Numbered from the stretch's first letter, positions 1 through 8,897 are shown. The stretch is DNA of 64,000 nucleotides from Chryseobacterium potabilaquae (GCF_902728265.1 NZ_CACVBR010000018.1:1-64000); one strand, 5' to 3'. Notes: a model not told the origin generated them from the letters alone. Made by a program: numbers and translations.

Positions 1-2
1 AA

Positions 3-1616
3 ACCACGGTATGGTCTACTTATCATCATTATGATAATGATAATAATGCACTTAATATAGGTAGACCTATAGCCAATACCACAACTTATGTATTAGATGA
101 GTATTTACGTCCTGTACCATTGGGAGCTGTAGGAGAGTTATATATAGGAGGAGCCGGTTTATCAAGAGGTTATTTAAATCTTGCAGAGCTTACAGCTGAG
201 CGTTTTCTATTGAATCCTTTCCAAAGCGAAGAAGAGAAAGCTAAAGGTTATAATGATCGTATGTATAAGACAGGAGATTTAGTCCGTTATCTTGCTGGAG
301 GAGATTTGGAATATATAGGTCGAAATGATTTCCAGGTTAAGATCAGGGGCTATAGAATAGAGTTAGGAGAGATAGAAAGTGCTTTGTTGAGTTATGAAGG
401 AATTAGACAGAGTGTTGTATTAGCTAAAGAACATAGTTCAGGATTAAAATATTTGGTAGGTTATTATGTATCTGATACTTCATTTAATCCTGAAGACTTA
501 TCTGTATATTTATCAGGATTACTTCCGGAGTATATGGTTCCTTCAGCTTATGTTCATTTGGAATTATTCCCAATGACACTTAATGGTAAGTTGGACCGAA
601 GAGCCTTACCAGAACCTAACTTCACAGGAGATAAGGAATATATAGCACCCACAATGGTTCTTGAAAAACAGTTAGCAGAGATTTATAGTGAGGTTTTAGG
701 TTTACCAGTTGAAAGTATTGGTTTACATGATGATTTCTTCCGCTTGGGAGGGAACAGTATTATGGCTATCAAACTGATTAGTAAAATTCATCATCAGACA
801 GGAGTTCAAATAAAAGTAGCAGATATTTTTTATGGGAAAACTATAGGAGTATTATCTTTAATAATAATGAATTACAAGCCGGAATATAAGGTAATCGTTC
901 CTCTTAACAATAGTAATACTAAACCTAATTTTTTCATGGTTCATCCTGGAACTGGAGGCTTTGAAGTGTATCAATCACTTGCTGATCGATTACATCAGGA
1001 TTATCATTGTTATGGAATAGATTCATATAATCTCTATCATGAGGAAAAGATAGATAATCTCAATCGTTTAGCTATGTATTATCTTGATCATATTGAGCAA
1101 GTCCAAAAAGAAAGTCAACAGGAAGAGTATATTTTATTGGGATGGTCATTAGGAGGGCTGATCTCTTTGGAAATTGCTGCTGAATTAGAAAAAAGAGGAC
1201 ATAAAAACATTACAATTTATTTATTGGATACCCTTATCAAATATTCAGATTTAGAATTAATGAAAACGTCATCTCTTTCAGATGAACAGCTCAGTCAAGA
1301 ACTTCAAGTGCCTATTGATAGCAACCATTTTGTTCATATGAAAGATGTATTGAGAGCAGAGTTTATGATTAGTGAACAAAATATTTCTACTCAATTGAAA
1401 TATACAAAAGTTATACTGCTAAAAGCTATGCTCGGAGAAGATAATCAAAGTGAAAGTGCCGTAGAATATATACAACAATTAATTTACAATAATGTAGATA
1501 AGGTGTTGAAAAATAATGATTTATTAAGTGTTTATTCTATTAATGCTTCACATATGAATATTTTAAAAGAAGAACAAGCTATTATAGATATTGTAAAAAA
1601 TGAAAATGACTCTTAG
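3..1616 (+). CDS. Nonribosomal peptide synthetase, C-terminal part (A-T-TE), cut by window edge
   Basis: The reading frame is open to the left edge, so only the last ~537 codons are seen. In order they give the tail of an adenylation domain (NALNIGRP, YKTGDLVRY = A7, the A8 hinge GRNDFQVKIRGYRIELGEIE, LPEYMVPS = A9, NGKLDRRALPEP with the A10 lysine), a carrier domain (FFRLGGNSIMAI, phosphopantetheine serine in GGNS) and a thioesterase (GWSLGGL nucleophile elbow, with a histidine near INASHMNI as the likely catalytic base). A terminal A-T-TE arrangement means this is the last module and releases the peptide. Amino-acid selectivity cannot be read because the A3-A5 region lies outside. It is closely related, at DNA level too, to the end of the minus-strand NRPS at 26090-30568. 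The internal TTG at 120 is not a real start. Confidence 0.95.
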   Translation, partial: TTVWSTYHHYDNDNNALNIGRPIANTTTYVLDEYLRPVPLGAVGELYIGGAGLSRGYLNLAELTAERFLLNPFQSEEEKAKGYNDRMYKTGDLVRYLAGGDLEYIGRNDFQVKIRGYRIELGEIESALLSYEGIRQSVVLAKEHSSGLKYLVGYYVSDTSFNPEDLSVYLSGLLPEYMVPSAYVHLELFPMTLNGKLDRRALPEPNFTGDKEYIAPTMVLEKQLAEIYSEVLGLPVESIGLHDDFFRLGGNSIMAIKLISKIHHQTGVQIKVADIFYGKTIGVLSLIIMNYKPEYKVIVPLNNSNTKPNFFMVHPGTGGFEVYQSLADRLHQDYHCYGIDSYNLYHEEKIDNLNRLAMYYLDHIEQVQKESQQEEYILLGWSLGGLISLEIAAELEKRGHKNITIYLLDTLIKYSDLELMKTSSLSDEQLSQELQVPIDSNHFVHMKDVLRAEFMISEQNISTQLKYTKVILLKAMLGEDNQSESAVEYIQQLIYNNVDKVLKNNDLLSVYSINASHMNILKEEQAIIDIVKNENDS

Positions 1617-1647
1617 TATATAACCAACTGAATAGTATTATTTGTAG

Positions 1648-1687
1648 AAGTTAGGCTTAGGGATATAGTTTCTAGGCCTGACTTTTA
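1648..1687 (+). terminator. Rho-independent terminator of the NRPS gene
   Basis: An 11-bp stem (1650-1660 with 1672-1682, two G-T wobbles) is followed by TTTTA, 32 bases after the NRPS stop. Its AGGCTT...AGGCCT core resembles the hairpins at 2942, 26045 and 33898. Confidence 0.75.
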
Positions 1688-1940
1688 TTAATAGGGTGTA
1701 GTCTTTTACTGCAATAGTTTGTGAATAAGTTTCCCCAATATTTTTGGTTAAGTAAATCAGTCTATTAATTTAAATACTAAATAATAATTCATATTGTGAG
1801 CCGGCCCAAATAATCAGGGATGTTTTCAGAAAAAAATACAATTTAACATAATATAAATTATAGGACTTTATTATATGTATATTATATCACTTTACAAAAG
1901 ATTAGTTTGTAATAGTTTTGGATACTTAGTTTATTGAATT
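1688..1940. other. Intergenic, no gene seen
   Basis: AT-rich gap between the NRPS terminator and the 3' end of the convergent DUF6428 gene. I see no coding frame and no convincing RNA structure. Confidence 0.6.
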
Positions 1941-2414
1941 TTAGCAACAACCGGAATTTGGATTACATCCAGAAGATTGGTTAATAGAAAGTTCAGATAA
2001 GTTTACTTTTTGTTTTTCTGAAGGAATCCCGCAAGCCTCCTGAGCTAAACACGCTGTTGTTTTATTTTTAAGAACAAAGTTTTTCCCGTTAAACTCTAAA
2101 TCAAATTTGCCAATTGTTGTATTCTGATATTCAACTTCAATTTCATCATTTTCAATACCTAATTTTTCTTCTGATAATTTGATAATATTTAAAAGTTTTG
2201 TAGGTTTTAAACGATGTTCAAAGTCGTCAGCATTCCACAATTGGAAGCTTACTAATTTTTCATTTCGGATAGTTCCGCCGCAATCAATAAAATGTTTTGT
2301 TACAGCTCCTACTTCTGTTACATGAAAGTGTTCAGGAACAAAAGTTCCATTTTCTAATTGAAATTCTACATTTTCTAATGTTGGTAAAATTCCTTTGATT
2401 TCAGATAATTTCAT
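1941..2414 (-). CDS. DUF6428 family protein with cysteine-rich tail
   Basis: A 157-residue cytosolic protein without signal peptide. The sequence resembles the flavobacterial DUF6428 family, which regularly sits beside arsR in arsenic-response loci. It ends in a cysteine-rich tail (SGCNPNSGCC) that could bind thiophilic metals or arsenite; this is inference. Three further cysteines lie at FIDCGG, TACLAQ and EACGIP. The gene is 57 bases downstream of the arsR-type gene on the same strand, so the pair probably forms one transcript. No arsenate reductase or Acr3/ArsB pump is present nearby, so the resistance set is incomplete here. The start ATG at 2414 agrees with the family start MKLSEIK. Confidence 0.8.
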   Translation of the reverse strand: MKLSEIKGILPTLENVEFQLENGTFVPEHFHVTEVGAVTKHFIDCGGTIRNEKLVSFQLWNADDFEHRLKPTKLLNIIKLSEEKLGIENDEIEVEYQNTTIGKFDLEFNGKNFVLKNKTTACLAQEACGIPSEKQKVNLSELSINQSSGCNPNSGCC

Positions 2415-2471
2415 AAATTTTAATTTATTGGTTAAACGCTATATTACGATATATTTGAGTAAAAAAATGTC

Positions 2472-2798
2472 CTAACAACATTTCTGATTTGTAACACCCA
2501 GAATGATTTTTGAAAAATATTCTTTCAGTAATCCAAAAGTATTTTCATTAATGCAGTAGCAAATTGCAGTTCCTTCAATATTCCCTTTAATTAATCCAGC
2601 ATTTTTTAATTCTTTCAAATGTTGAGAAACCGTTGCCTGTGCCAATGGTAATTCATTTACAATATCTCCACAGATACAAGTATCAACCTTTAGTAAGTAT
2701 TCGATAATAGCAACTCTTGCAGGATGCCCTAAAGCCTTTGCAATTGTAGCTATCTGATTTTGTTCATCTGTAAAATGATCTGTTTTAGTTGCACCCAT
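2472..2798 (-). CDS. ArsR-family winged-helix transcriptional regulator
   Basis: A 108-residue protein with the ArsR/SmtB layout: KALGHPARVAIIEYLL before the first helices, a CICGDI cysteine pair in the region where ArsR proteins hold the arsenic/antimony-binding cysteines, the recognition helix QATVSQHLKELKNAGLI, and a wing (GNIEGTAICYCI). The C-terminus is again KCC. Family members repress their own operon and release DNA on metalloid binding; the CxC pair and the DUF6428 neighbour support arsenite sensing. A decayed copy of the same gene lies at 4512-4622 on the other strand. Confidence 0.9.
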   Translation of the reverse strand: MGATKTDHFTDEQNQIATIAKALGHPARVAIIEYLLKVDTCICGDIVNELPLAQATVSQHLKELKNAGLIKGNIEGTAICYCINENTFGLLKEYFSKIILGVTNQKCC

Positions 2799-2935
2799 AA
2801 TAAATTATTATATTGCAATATTACGATAATTATTTCAATAGAAAATAATCTTTTTTAAATAAATTTGAGGGGGTTATTTCTTTGAACTCAGAGTTAAAAT
2901 AATCAATATTTCTTATTAATTTGATGTCTATTTGA

Positions 2936-2970
2936 GAAAAAAGGCTCAGATTATAAAATCCAAGCCTAAC
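2936..2970 (-). terminator. Terminator of the lipoprotein gene at 2991-3989
   Basis: On the minus strand AGGCTTGGATT pairs with AATCTGAGCCT (11 bp, two wobbles) around a short loop and is followed by a run of T. It is a member of the AGGCTTGG hairpin family found at four sites in this window. Confidence 0.75.
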
Positions 2971-2990
2971 TTTTTTAGTACCTTTAAGCT

Positions 2991-3989
2991 TTATATAGGC
3001 TCTGCTGGAGATTGGAATATTTTGACAGACTGGTTTTCAACAACGGTCGCGTTTCCCTTTTGTCCATTGATATTTTGAAGGAAATTATAAACATGTTTTA
3101 TATCAAATTTATAAAAGTAATGTCCAAGTACCTTTGAAGGAAAATTGGCTTTAAAAAAGCCCTCGAGACCTATAGGTACAAAATAATTAACACTGTATTT
3201 TTTTGAGGTAGTTACTATTGTTATTTTTACTTTATGCTTCCCTGGAACCTTAGCAATATATTTAGAATTAACTGTTTTTTCTGTAGATTCTTGTCCACCT
3301 TCAGAGTATCCTCCTCCAATGTTTATTTTAGTGCTCACGGCCCCACTTGTCACAAAAGGAATCCCAACTTGTCCTTCTGCTCCTAGCTCAAAAGATCCAT
3401 TAACTTCTGTATTCCAGTTAACTACACTTCCCGTTTTATATTCATAACTTTTCTCAATACTATTCTCCTGATCTGAATCATTCGAAACTTCTGTAGTAAA
3501 AGATTCGGAAGGAAAATAAGGCTCTTCGATTGGTGTCACCATAGGATTTCCTATAAAAATCGAGACATTCGCTAAGCCAGGAGCGTTATTACCCTTATGC
3601 CCATCTATAGAAAGATAAGGGTTAAACTCCAGTCCGTCAGGAATTATATTCTTATAGGCAAAATCTTTTTTAAGTTTTTTTCTACCTGTTGAAGTATATA
3701 TATCATATCCTATTGATTTTAAATGACTATCAGACAAAGGAATAAATTTACCATTGGTTTTATTCATTATTTTATGACTACTTATTCCTTCTTTGGGAAG
3801 GCTAGCAGAAACCTCAAATTGATCTATAATTTTCCAGCCTTTTTTGAGTAATTCTTCTTCTATTACAGATCGTTTTTGAGTATTATCAGAATATTTGTTT
3901 GGTTCTCCTTCATTCGTTTCATCTCTTGAACATGAAGTAAAAGACAATACTAATAAAAGAGTTAAAATTAAATGTGTTGTTTTTTTCAT
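2991..3989 (-). CDS. Putative lipoprotein with aerolysin/ETX-MTX2-like region
   Basis: A 332-residue protein with a lipoprotein signal peptide (hydrophobic LILTLLLVLSF, lipobox SFTSC, cysteine at about residue 20), so it is probably membrane-anchored. The N-terminal half (about 35-150) matches nothing I recognise. Residues ~165-270 look like the pore-forming module of the ETX/MTX2/aerolysin superfamily: long Ser/Thr-rich alternating strands, a glycine-rich stretch (ELGAEGQVGIPFVTSGAVST), another alternating strand (GYSEGGQESTEKTV) and a proline-led strand (AKVPGKHKVKITIV). This assignment rests on pattern, not on a diagnostic motif. The gene stands alone with its own terminator. It could instead be an ordinary beta-rich surface lipoprotein. 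Confidence 0.6.
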   Translation of the reverse strand: MKKTTHLILTLLLVLSFTSCSRDETNEGEPNKYSDNTQKRSVIEEELLKKGWKIIDQFEVSASLPKEGISSHKIMNKTNGKFIPLSDSHLKSIGYDIYTSTGRKKLKKDFAYKNIIPDGLEFNPYLSIDGHKGNNAPGLANVSIFIGNPMVTPIEEPYFPSESFTTEVSNDSDQENSIEKSYEYKTGSVVNWNTEVNGSFELGAEGQVGIPFVTSGAVSTKINIGGGYSEGGQESTEKTVNSKYIAKVPGKHKVKITIVTTSKKYSVNYFVPIGLEGFFKANFPSKVLGHYFYKFDIKHVYNFLQNINGQKGNATVVENQSVKIFQSPAEPI

Positions 3990-4511
3990 TGCTTATATTA
4001 TATACTTATTACCGATATGCTTTTTTATTTAGATTAAATAAATATTATTTTTTTTAAATATTTTTATTTCCGGTTATTAAATTGTACCAGAATTTCTTAA
4101 GAATTGAGAATGAGTAATGTTTAAAGGTTAGTGAATTTGAATGGGAAGATCTCTGGACTTTATTTCTATTATATAAACATTCATTGTAAGCTATATCTTA
4201 TTGATATATAAGTTTATATTGTATAGTTATTCTAGCAAAGAGGAAATCATAATCAGTAAATAATTACCCTAAGGTCACCAATAGAATTGTCTTTCTCATT
4301 TGTTTTTTTAATATTATATTAATTTATACCAGCCTGCCCATTTAAGGTATGATATATAATGCAAAGAAACAAGAATCACATAATTAATTCCAAATTAAAA
4401 TTATATAAAAATCATAAAAATGACACATATCATAAAAAATTTGTAATTTTTTCATTGATTAAAATTACCTGTTTTTTCTTTTAATAAGATGAATAGGGAA
4501 AAAAGTATACT

Positions 4512-4622
4512 ATAAATCACTTCACAGAGGAGCAAAATAGAATAGCTAGTATTAGGACATCCTGCAAGAGTTGCTATTCTATTATAGAATATTTGCTAAA
4601 AGTAGGCACTTTATCTGCGGAG
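4512..4622 (+). pseudogene. Decayed arsR fragment
   Basis: Reading rightward gives NHFTEEQNRIASI, then after a frame change GHPARVAI, then in a third register IEYLLKVGTLSAE. These match DHFTDEQNQIATI, GHPARVAI and IEYLLKVDTCI of the intact ArsR at 2472-2798 in the same order. Small indels removed the KAL segment and broke the frame, and the rest of the wing is lost. It is a dead duplicate, not a gene. Confidence 0.75.
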
Positions 4623-4690
4623 AGTTCAACGGGAAAAACGTTGTTCTTACAATGTTATAAATTATGTATCTGAACCTATTATAAAACCCA

Positions 4691-4721
4691 AGCAGAAAAA
4701 ATGAAAATACTTTTTTCTGCT
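4691..4721. terminator. Hairpin with A/T flanks, likely terminator
   Basis: AGCAGAAAAAA (4691-4701) pairs perfectly with TTTTTTCTGCT (4711-4721). It lies between the arsR remnant and the end of the minus-strand gene at 4779, and could serve the latter as its terminator. Confidence 0.5.
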
Positions 4722-4778
4722 CAGATTGAATATTAGAGACTATTAGTAGTCTGATAAACAAAGATATGGATAGAATTC

Positions 4779-5591
4779 TTATCTCTTAATTATTTTTTTA
4801 TTTACTTTCTGTTTTTCTGTTTCTACAGATAACATATAGTAACCTGCTTCCAATGAAGAAAGATTGAGTTCTTGTTTATTTCCTTTAAGCGGAGCCGAAT
4901 GTATCAATCTTCCTGATTCAGTAAAAACTTTATAAGACTTTAATTTTTCTTGAGAAGAAATAGTGGTTAGGCCTTTTGTAGGATTTGGAAAAATATCTAT
5001 TGAATTATTTTGTCCATTTACTACATCTTTTACTCCTAAAACAGAAATACTTGTAGAACATATTCCTAAGGCACTTCCATCAGATCCTCCTTGTCCACTA
5101 ATTACTAATTGCGTGTATGGAATAAAAGTATGAATTTTAAAAATACCTCCTCCAGCTCCAGTAGGATCTGCAATTAGTTGATTTCCCCCAATAGACATAC
5201 CACAATAGTTTTCAGAAGAAATAGTTACCGGTCCCCCATTAGAATTAAAGACAAAATTTTCGGCACCCAGTGTGGAGTCAACGCCACTTAGTACCACTTT
5301 TACATCATTAATCGGTCTATCGAAGTTAATAACCAAAGACCAAGAACCCTGGGCGCCTACCTGTAAACTGCTACCTGACGAAAGAGAACCACCTCCTTGA
5401 CAAAGCTTTAGAAAAGGCGAAAATCCAGCCTCTCGTACTGAACCTGTAGACGTATAAGAAACTTGTACTCCATTCACTGTTGTAATTCCATTAGGAAAAA
5501 TATTGATTGTATTTGTACAGGAAGTTTGAGAATATACATTATAGCTTTTCAATAATGTAAATAACATTAAAAAGTAATTAATTGTTTTCAT
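4779..5591 (-). CDS. Secreted protein with type IX secretion C-terminal sorting domain
   Basis: A 270-residue protein with a signal peptide (NYFLMLFTLLKSYNVYSQ, cleavage after ~22). The middle (about 25-180) is a glycine/serine-rich beta domain with several cysteines (SCTN, KLCQGG, NYCGM, GICSTS) that I cannot assign. Residues ~198-270 form a T9SS type A sorting domain: DIFPNPTKG, SYKVFTESGRLIHS, LNLSSLEAGYYMLSVET and the basic end KKIIKR. The family is moved across the outer membrane by the type IX system and then anchored or released as the sorting domain is cleaved. Function of the cargo part is unknown. No T9SS machinery gene is in the window. Confidence 0.85.
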   Translation of the reverse strand: MKTINYFLMLFTLLKSYNVYSQTSCTNTINIFPNGITTVNGVQVSYTSTGSVREAGFSPFLKLCQGGGSLSSGSSLQVGAQGSWSLVINFDRPINDVKVVLSGVDSTLGAENFVFNSNGGPVTISSENYCGMSIGGNQLIADPTGAGGGIFKIHTFIPYTQLVISGQGGSDGSALGICSTSISVLGVKDVVNGQNNSIDIFPNPTKGLTTISSQEKLKSYKVFTESGRLIHSAPLKGNKQELNLSSLEAGYYMLSVETEKQKVNKKIIKR

Positions 5592-6041
5592 CTTTTATGT
5601 ATTAAGTTTATAATAAAAATTATCTGATGTAATTTCAGATATCAAATTAAAATGTGTTTTTGTAAGATATTATGCCATTTTAGGCTCGGAAGTAAAAATT
5701 ACCATAATAGTATAATCCGGTTTCTGTAAATATGGAATGGCTTTCCAAAAGCTCCCATTATTGAAACTGCAAATACTAATATATATAGATGTATATAGTT
5801 AGAAGAAAATTATAATATTATTATATACTCTCTCATAAAAGAAAATAAATTTTATTTTTCATCATATCTAAGTATTAATTGTGTTATATGCAAATATAAA
5901 GACTTCCTATGCGAAATGTGTAATTTTTATTATGAGTCAAAGTAAAATTATTATGATGCCCCCTTGTGGTGGGAGCGTGAAATATATTCTTCAGATATTT
6001 AGAGGGAAAAGAATTAATGATTAATTTTAAAAAAAATTAAT
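5592..6041. other. Intergenic region between divergent genes
   Basis: 450 bases of AT-rich DNA holding the promoters of the T9SS cargo gene (leftward) and the DUF4256 gene (rightward). I see no coding frame of plausible composition. A GC-richer patch near 5959-5983 has no assignable function. Confidence 0.5.
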
Positions 6042-6599
6042 ATGAATAAGAAAAAATTAACTGAAAAACAAACGGAAGAGCTTTTGGAGATTTTAAAAAA
6101 TCGTTTCGAAAAAAATAAGGTGCGTCATCAAGATTTGGAGTGGAAAAAAATCCAAGCAAAATTAAAAGAGCATCCTGAAAAAATGTGGTCATTAAATGCT
6201 ATGGAAGAAACTGAGGGCGAACCGGATGTCGTAGGTTACAACAAAAATACAGATGAATATATTTTCTTTGACTGTTCTCCGGAGAGCCCTAAACGAAGGA
6301 GTCTTTGCTATGATTATCAAGCCTGGCAAAGTAGAAAAGCAAATAAACCGGAAAATAATGCCATTGATAAAGCTACAGAAATGGGTATTGAAATCTTATC
6401 AGAGGAACAATATCGGCAACTTCAAGAAATGGGAAAATTTGATCAAAAAACATCCAGCTGGGTAAAAACACCTACTCCTATTCGAGAACTTGGTGGTGCT
6501 ATCTTTTGTGATCGCCGTTATAATACTACTTTCACCTATCATAATGGGGCAGATTCCTACTATGCAGCAAGGGGATTTAGAGGGGTTTTGAAAGTTTAA
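6042..6599 (+). CDS. DUF4256 domain-containing protein
   Basis: A 185-residue soluble protein covering the whole DUF4256 family, which is widespread in Bacteroidota and Firmicutes and has no known activity. Visible family features are the N-terminal charged helix (LTEKQTEELLEILKNRF), GEPDVVGYNKNTDEYIFFDC, the conserved CYDYQAWQSRK segment, and the aromatic-rich C-terminus (ELGGAIFCDRRYNTTFTYHNGA, then YYAARGFRGVLKV). No signal peptide or membrane segment. It is preceded by 450 bases of noncoding DNA and followed 80 bases on by a lipoprotein gene. Confidence 0.85.
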   Translation: MNKKKLTEKQTEELLEILKNRFEKNKVRHQDLEWKKIQAKLKEHPEKMWSLNAMEETEGEPDVVGYNKNTDEYIFFDCSPESPKRRSLCYDYQAWQSRKANKPENNAIDKATEMGIEILSEEQYRQLQEMGKFDQKTSSWVKTPTPIRELGGAIFCDRRYNTTFTYHNGADSYYAARGFRGVLKV

Positions 6600-6679
6600 A
6601 ATTTAATTTTAAACCTGCTTTTGTGTAAAAATAATTAATAATTTTATAGGAATAAGCTCTTAATAAATACATAGAAAAT

Positions 6680-7183
6680 ATGAAAAAAATAATCCTACTA
6701 CTATGTGCATGCTCAGTCTTTCTGTTTAATTGCAAAAAGAAAATAGAAACTCCACCCAGCATCAATGAAACAGATTCTATTACGAGCTCAGAAGTAATTA
6801 TAGATACGTTAGGTGCCAAATCATTTTGCTATATGGGAATAACGGGAAAGGATACAGTATATGCTAGTATTGATGATAATTTGGGAACAATTACCGGAAA
6901 ATTAGTATATAAAAACTTTGAAAAAGATAGTAACAAAGGAGATGTAATAGGTTTCAAATCGGGAGATACCCTCAAGCTTACCTATGAGTTTGAATCTGAA
7001 GGATCAAAAAGTAAAAGAGACATCTATTTTCTCCAAAAAGAAAAAACCTTAACTGAAGGAATTGGAGAACATAAAGAAGATAATAAGCAAATAAAATATG
7101 CTCACGAAAATAAGATTAGCTATAAAGATGGAACTCAACTAGAAATAGTAGACTGTCACAAAATTATGAAATTTTTAAAATAA
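6680..7183 (+). CDS. Putative lipoprotein, unknown function
   Basis: A 167-residue protein with a lipoprotein signal (IILLLCACSVFLFNC, lipobox cysteine at ~18) followed by KKK and a Ser/Thr-rich linker. The mature part is predicted mostly beta (CYMGITGKDTVYASIDDNLGTI, GKLVYKNFEKDSNKGDVIGF), a layout common in small flavobacterial lipoproteins in which the repeating unit resembles an adhesion/inhibitor-like beta barrel. I cannot name a family. It ends against a strong bidirectional terminator. Confidence 0.7.
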   Translation: MKKIILLLCACSVFLFNCKKKIETPPSINETDSITSSEVIIDTLGAKSFCYMGITGKDTVYASIDDNLGTITGKLVYKNFEKDSNKGDVIGFKSGDTLKLTYEFESEGSKSKRDIYFLQKEKTLTEGIGEHKEDNKQIKYAHENKISYKDGTQLEIVDCHKIMKFLK

Positions 7184-7192
7184 AATTCCGTA

Positions 7193-7226
7193 AAAGAGCC
7201 CGCCTCAATTTTGAGGCGGGCTCTTT
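7193..7226. terminator. Bidirectional terminator
   Basis: A perfect 16-bp stem AAAGAGCCCGCCTCAA / TTGAGGCGGGCTCTTT with a 2-base centre lies between two converging genes (ends at 7183 and 7228). A/T tracts on both sides let it act in both directions. Confidence 0.9.
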
Positions 7227-7227
7227 G

Positions 7228-7791
7228 TTATAATAATCCCTTACAATAATTTTTTATAGGCTTTATTACTGTCTCTACAACGTGATCATTAAAAATTGGA
7301 TTGATGATTTTTCTCGCATCCCTATTGAGTTTTTTTAATGAGTGAGTATCGCAAGAATTAGGTTTAATTTTTTTTAGTTCCATTAGTAATTGAGGGGTTA
7401 AACTATCCAAAATAGGTCGAACTTCCTGTGCCAAATCAGGGGATGTATCAAATAAACCCTGATTCTCTCCCTCCCATTGATGATGCAATTGCCTCTGTAC
7501 TATCTTACCTCCTTCAAATTGTGCTTGAAAAAAATCTCTTGCAAAAATCTCATCCGCCCCTATTTTTTTTGCTTTAGCTTGTACACCATCTAAAATCACT
7601 TTTTCACGCGCAGGATCATCAATCGGGGCTTTTGTATTCCATTTACTTTTGGCAACTAATGGTGCAACTGATAGTCGTTTGTCAATTAACTTTAATAAGA
7701 CCTCTTTTTCACTATCTAGGAGTACCTGACTCTTACATGAAATAATAGTCAGAAATATTCCAACCAAAAGAAGATGAAGTAATTTTTTCAT
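7228..7791 (-). CDS. Secreted (AroQ gamma-class) chorismate mutase, putative lipoprotein
   Basis: A 187-residue all-helical protein with an N-terminal export signal ending in a lipobox (IFLTIISC, cysteine at ~19). The mature part matches periplasmic AroQ-gamma chorismate mutases, which convert chorismate to prephenate: a first long helix LLKLIDKRLSVAPLVAKSKW (active-site Arg and Lys), PIDDPAREKVILDGV, then the helix with EIFARDFFQAQFEGGKIVQ (Glu and Gln of the active site). The C-terminal part has two cysteines (NSCDTH, KNYCKG) that could form a disulfide as in the secreted enzymes. The physiological reason for exporting this enzyme is unknown in general. No aro or phe genes are nearby. Confidence 0.85.
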   Translation of the reverse strand: MKKLLHLLLVGIFLTIISCKSQVLLDSEKEVLLKLIDKRLSVAPLVAKSKWNTKAPIDDPAREKVILDGVQAKAKKIGADEIFARDFFQAQFEGGKIVQRQLHHQWEGENQGLFDTSPDLAQEVRPILDSLTPQLLMELKKIKPNSCDTHSLKKLNRDARKIINPIFNDHVVETVIKPIKNYCKGLL

Positions 7792-7865
7792 TTTAGATTT
7801 TTAGTGATAAATATCTACAAAAAGATTGGAAAGATGTTGTTCTTAAAATGCAAGTTTCAATTCAT

Positions 7866-8897
7866 TTACCCCTCATTTTTGATAATTTCAATAAAATCGG
7901 AGACAGCTTGATCACTAGTATTCCATGAAGTTATCAGACGTATTGCAGAAAATTCTTCATTTATATTTTTCCAGATATAAAATTCAAAACTTTCGGCTAA
8001 TTTTTGAATCAACATATTTTTTAATATCGGGAAAATCTGATTCGTATAAGTATCTGAAAGAAAGATAACATCTTTTTCTTTCAATGCATTTTTGATTTTC
8101 ATAGCCTGTTGATTCGCATGTTTTGCCAAATCAAAATATAAGTCATTTTTCATCAATTCCATAAACTGAATCCCTAGCAACCTCCCCTTTGCTAACAAAG
8201 CTCCCTTCTGTTTGATATTAAATGCAAAATCCTCTTGCAAATCCAGATTATTAATAACAATAGCTTCTCCAATTAATGCTCCATTTTTAGTCCCTCCTAA
8301 ATAGAAAACATCAGTAAATTTGGCGACCTTTTCTAAAGTAAGATCACTGGCTTCCGACATAATTCCATGCCCTATTCTTGCTCCATCCATAAAAAGATAC
8401 AACCTATTTTCCTTACAAAAAATTGAAAGTTCTTCGAGCTCTGCAGTGGTATAAACAGTTCCTAGTTCAGTTGAATTTGATATATACACAAGCTTGGGCA
8501 TGACTTGATGCGGAACATTTCTATGAGATTCTAAAATAGGAATAATATCTAAAGGACTTAATTTTCCGTCTTCTGTTTCAATGCTTACAATTTTATGCCC
8601 CGTGGCTTCTATAGCTCCTGCCTCATTATTTAAAATATGTCCTGTAGAAGCGGAAATGACACATTGATAAGGTTTCAAAATCGAAGAAATAATAATTAAA
8701 TTGGCTTGAGTTCCGCCTGAAACAAAATAAATTTCAGAATCGTGATTATTCATTTTTTCTTTAATTAACTCTTTGGCTTTTAAAGAATATATATCTTCAC
8801 CATAACCAGCCTGTTGATCATAATTACACTGTAAAAGTGCTTGTAAAATATGAGGATGACATCCCTCAGAATAGTCGTTTTTAAATGAAAATTTCAT
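7866..8897 (-). CDS. Low-specificity L-threonine aldolase family protein
   Basis: A 343-residue PLP enzyme of fold type I, the usual length for the beta-eliminating lyase/threonine aldolase family, which cleaves L-threonine (or related beta-hydroxy amino acids) to glycine and an aldehyde. Motifs: FVSGGTQANLI (phosphate-binding), TGHILNNEAGAIEATGHK, LFMDGARIGHGI (Asp to the PLP ring nitrogen), and YLGGTKNGALIGEA with the Schiff-base lysine. It is divergent from the metalloregulator gene, 84 bases apart, so their promoters share the gap. Substrate preference cannot be told from sequence; related aryl-specific members exist. Confidence 0.88.
   Translation of the reverse strand: MKFSFKNDYSEGCHPHILQALLQCNYDQQAGYGEDIYSLKAKELIKEKMNNHDSEIYFVSGGTQANLIIISSILKPYQCVISASTGHILNNEAGAIEATGHKIVSIETEDGKLSPLDIIPILESHRNVPHQVMPKLVYISNSTELGTVYTTAELEELSIFCKENRLYLFMDGARIGHGIMSEASDLTLEKVAKFTDVFYLGGTKNGALIGEAIVINNLDLQEDFAFNIKQKGALLAKGRLLGIQFMELMKNDLYFDLAKHANQQAMKIKNALKEKDVIFLSDTYTNQIFPILKNMLIQKLAESFEFYIWKNINEEFSAIRLITSWNTSDQAVSDFIEIIKNEG

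Noticed and set aside
120..1616. TTG at 120 as a gene start
   Set aside because: The frame continues to the left edge with clear adenylation-domain sequence, so the start is outside the window.
7866..8897. Threonine aldolase as part of an NRPS cluster
   Set aside because: It is separated by unrelated genes and terminators; ordinary metabolic gene.
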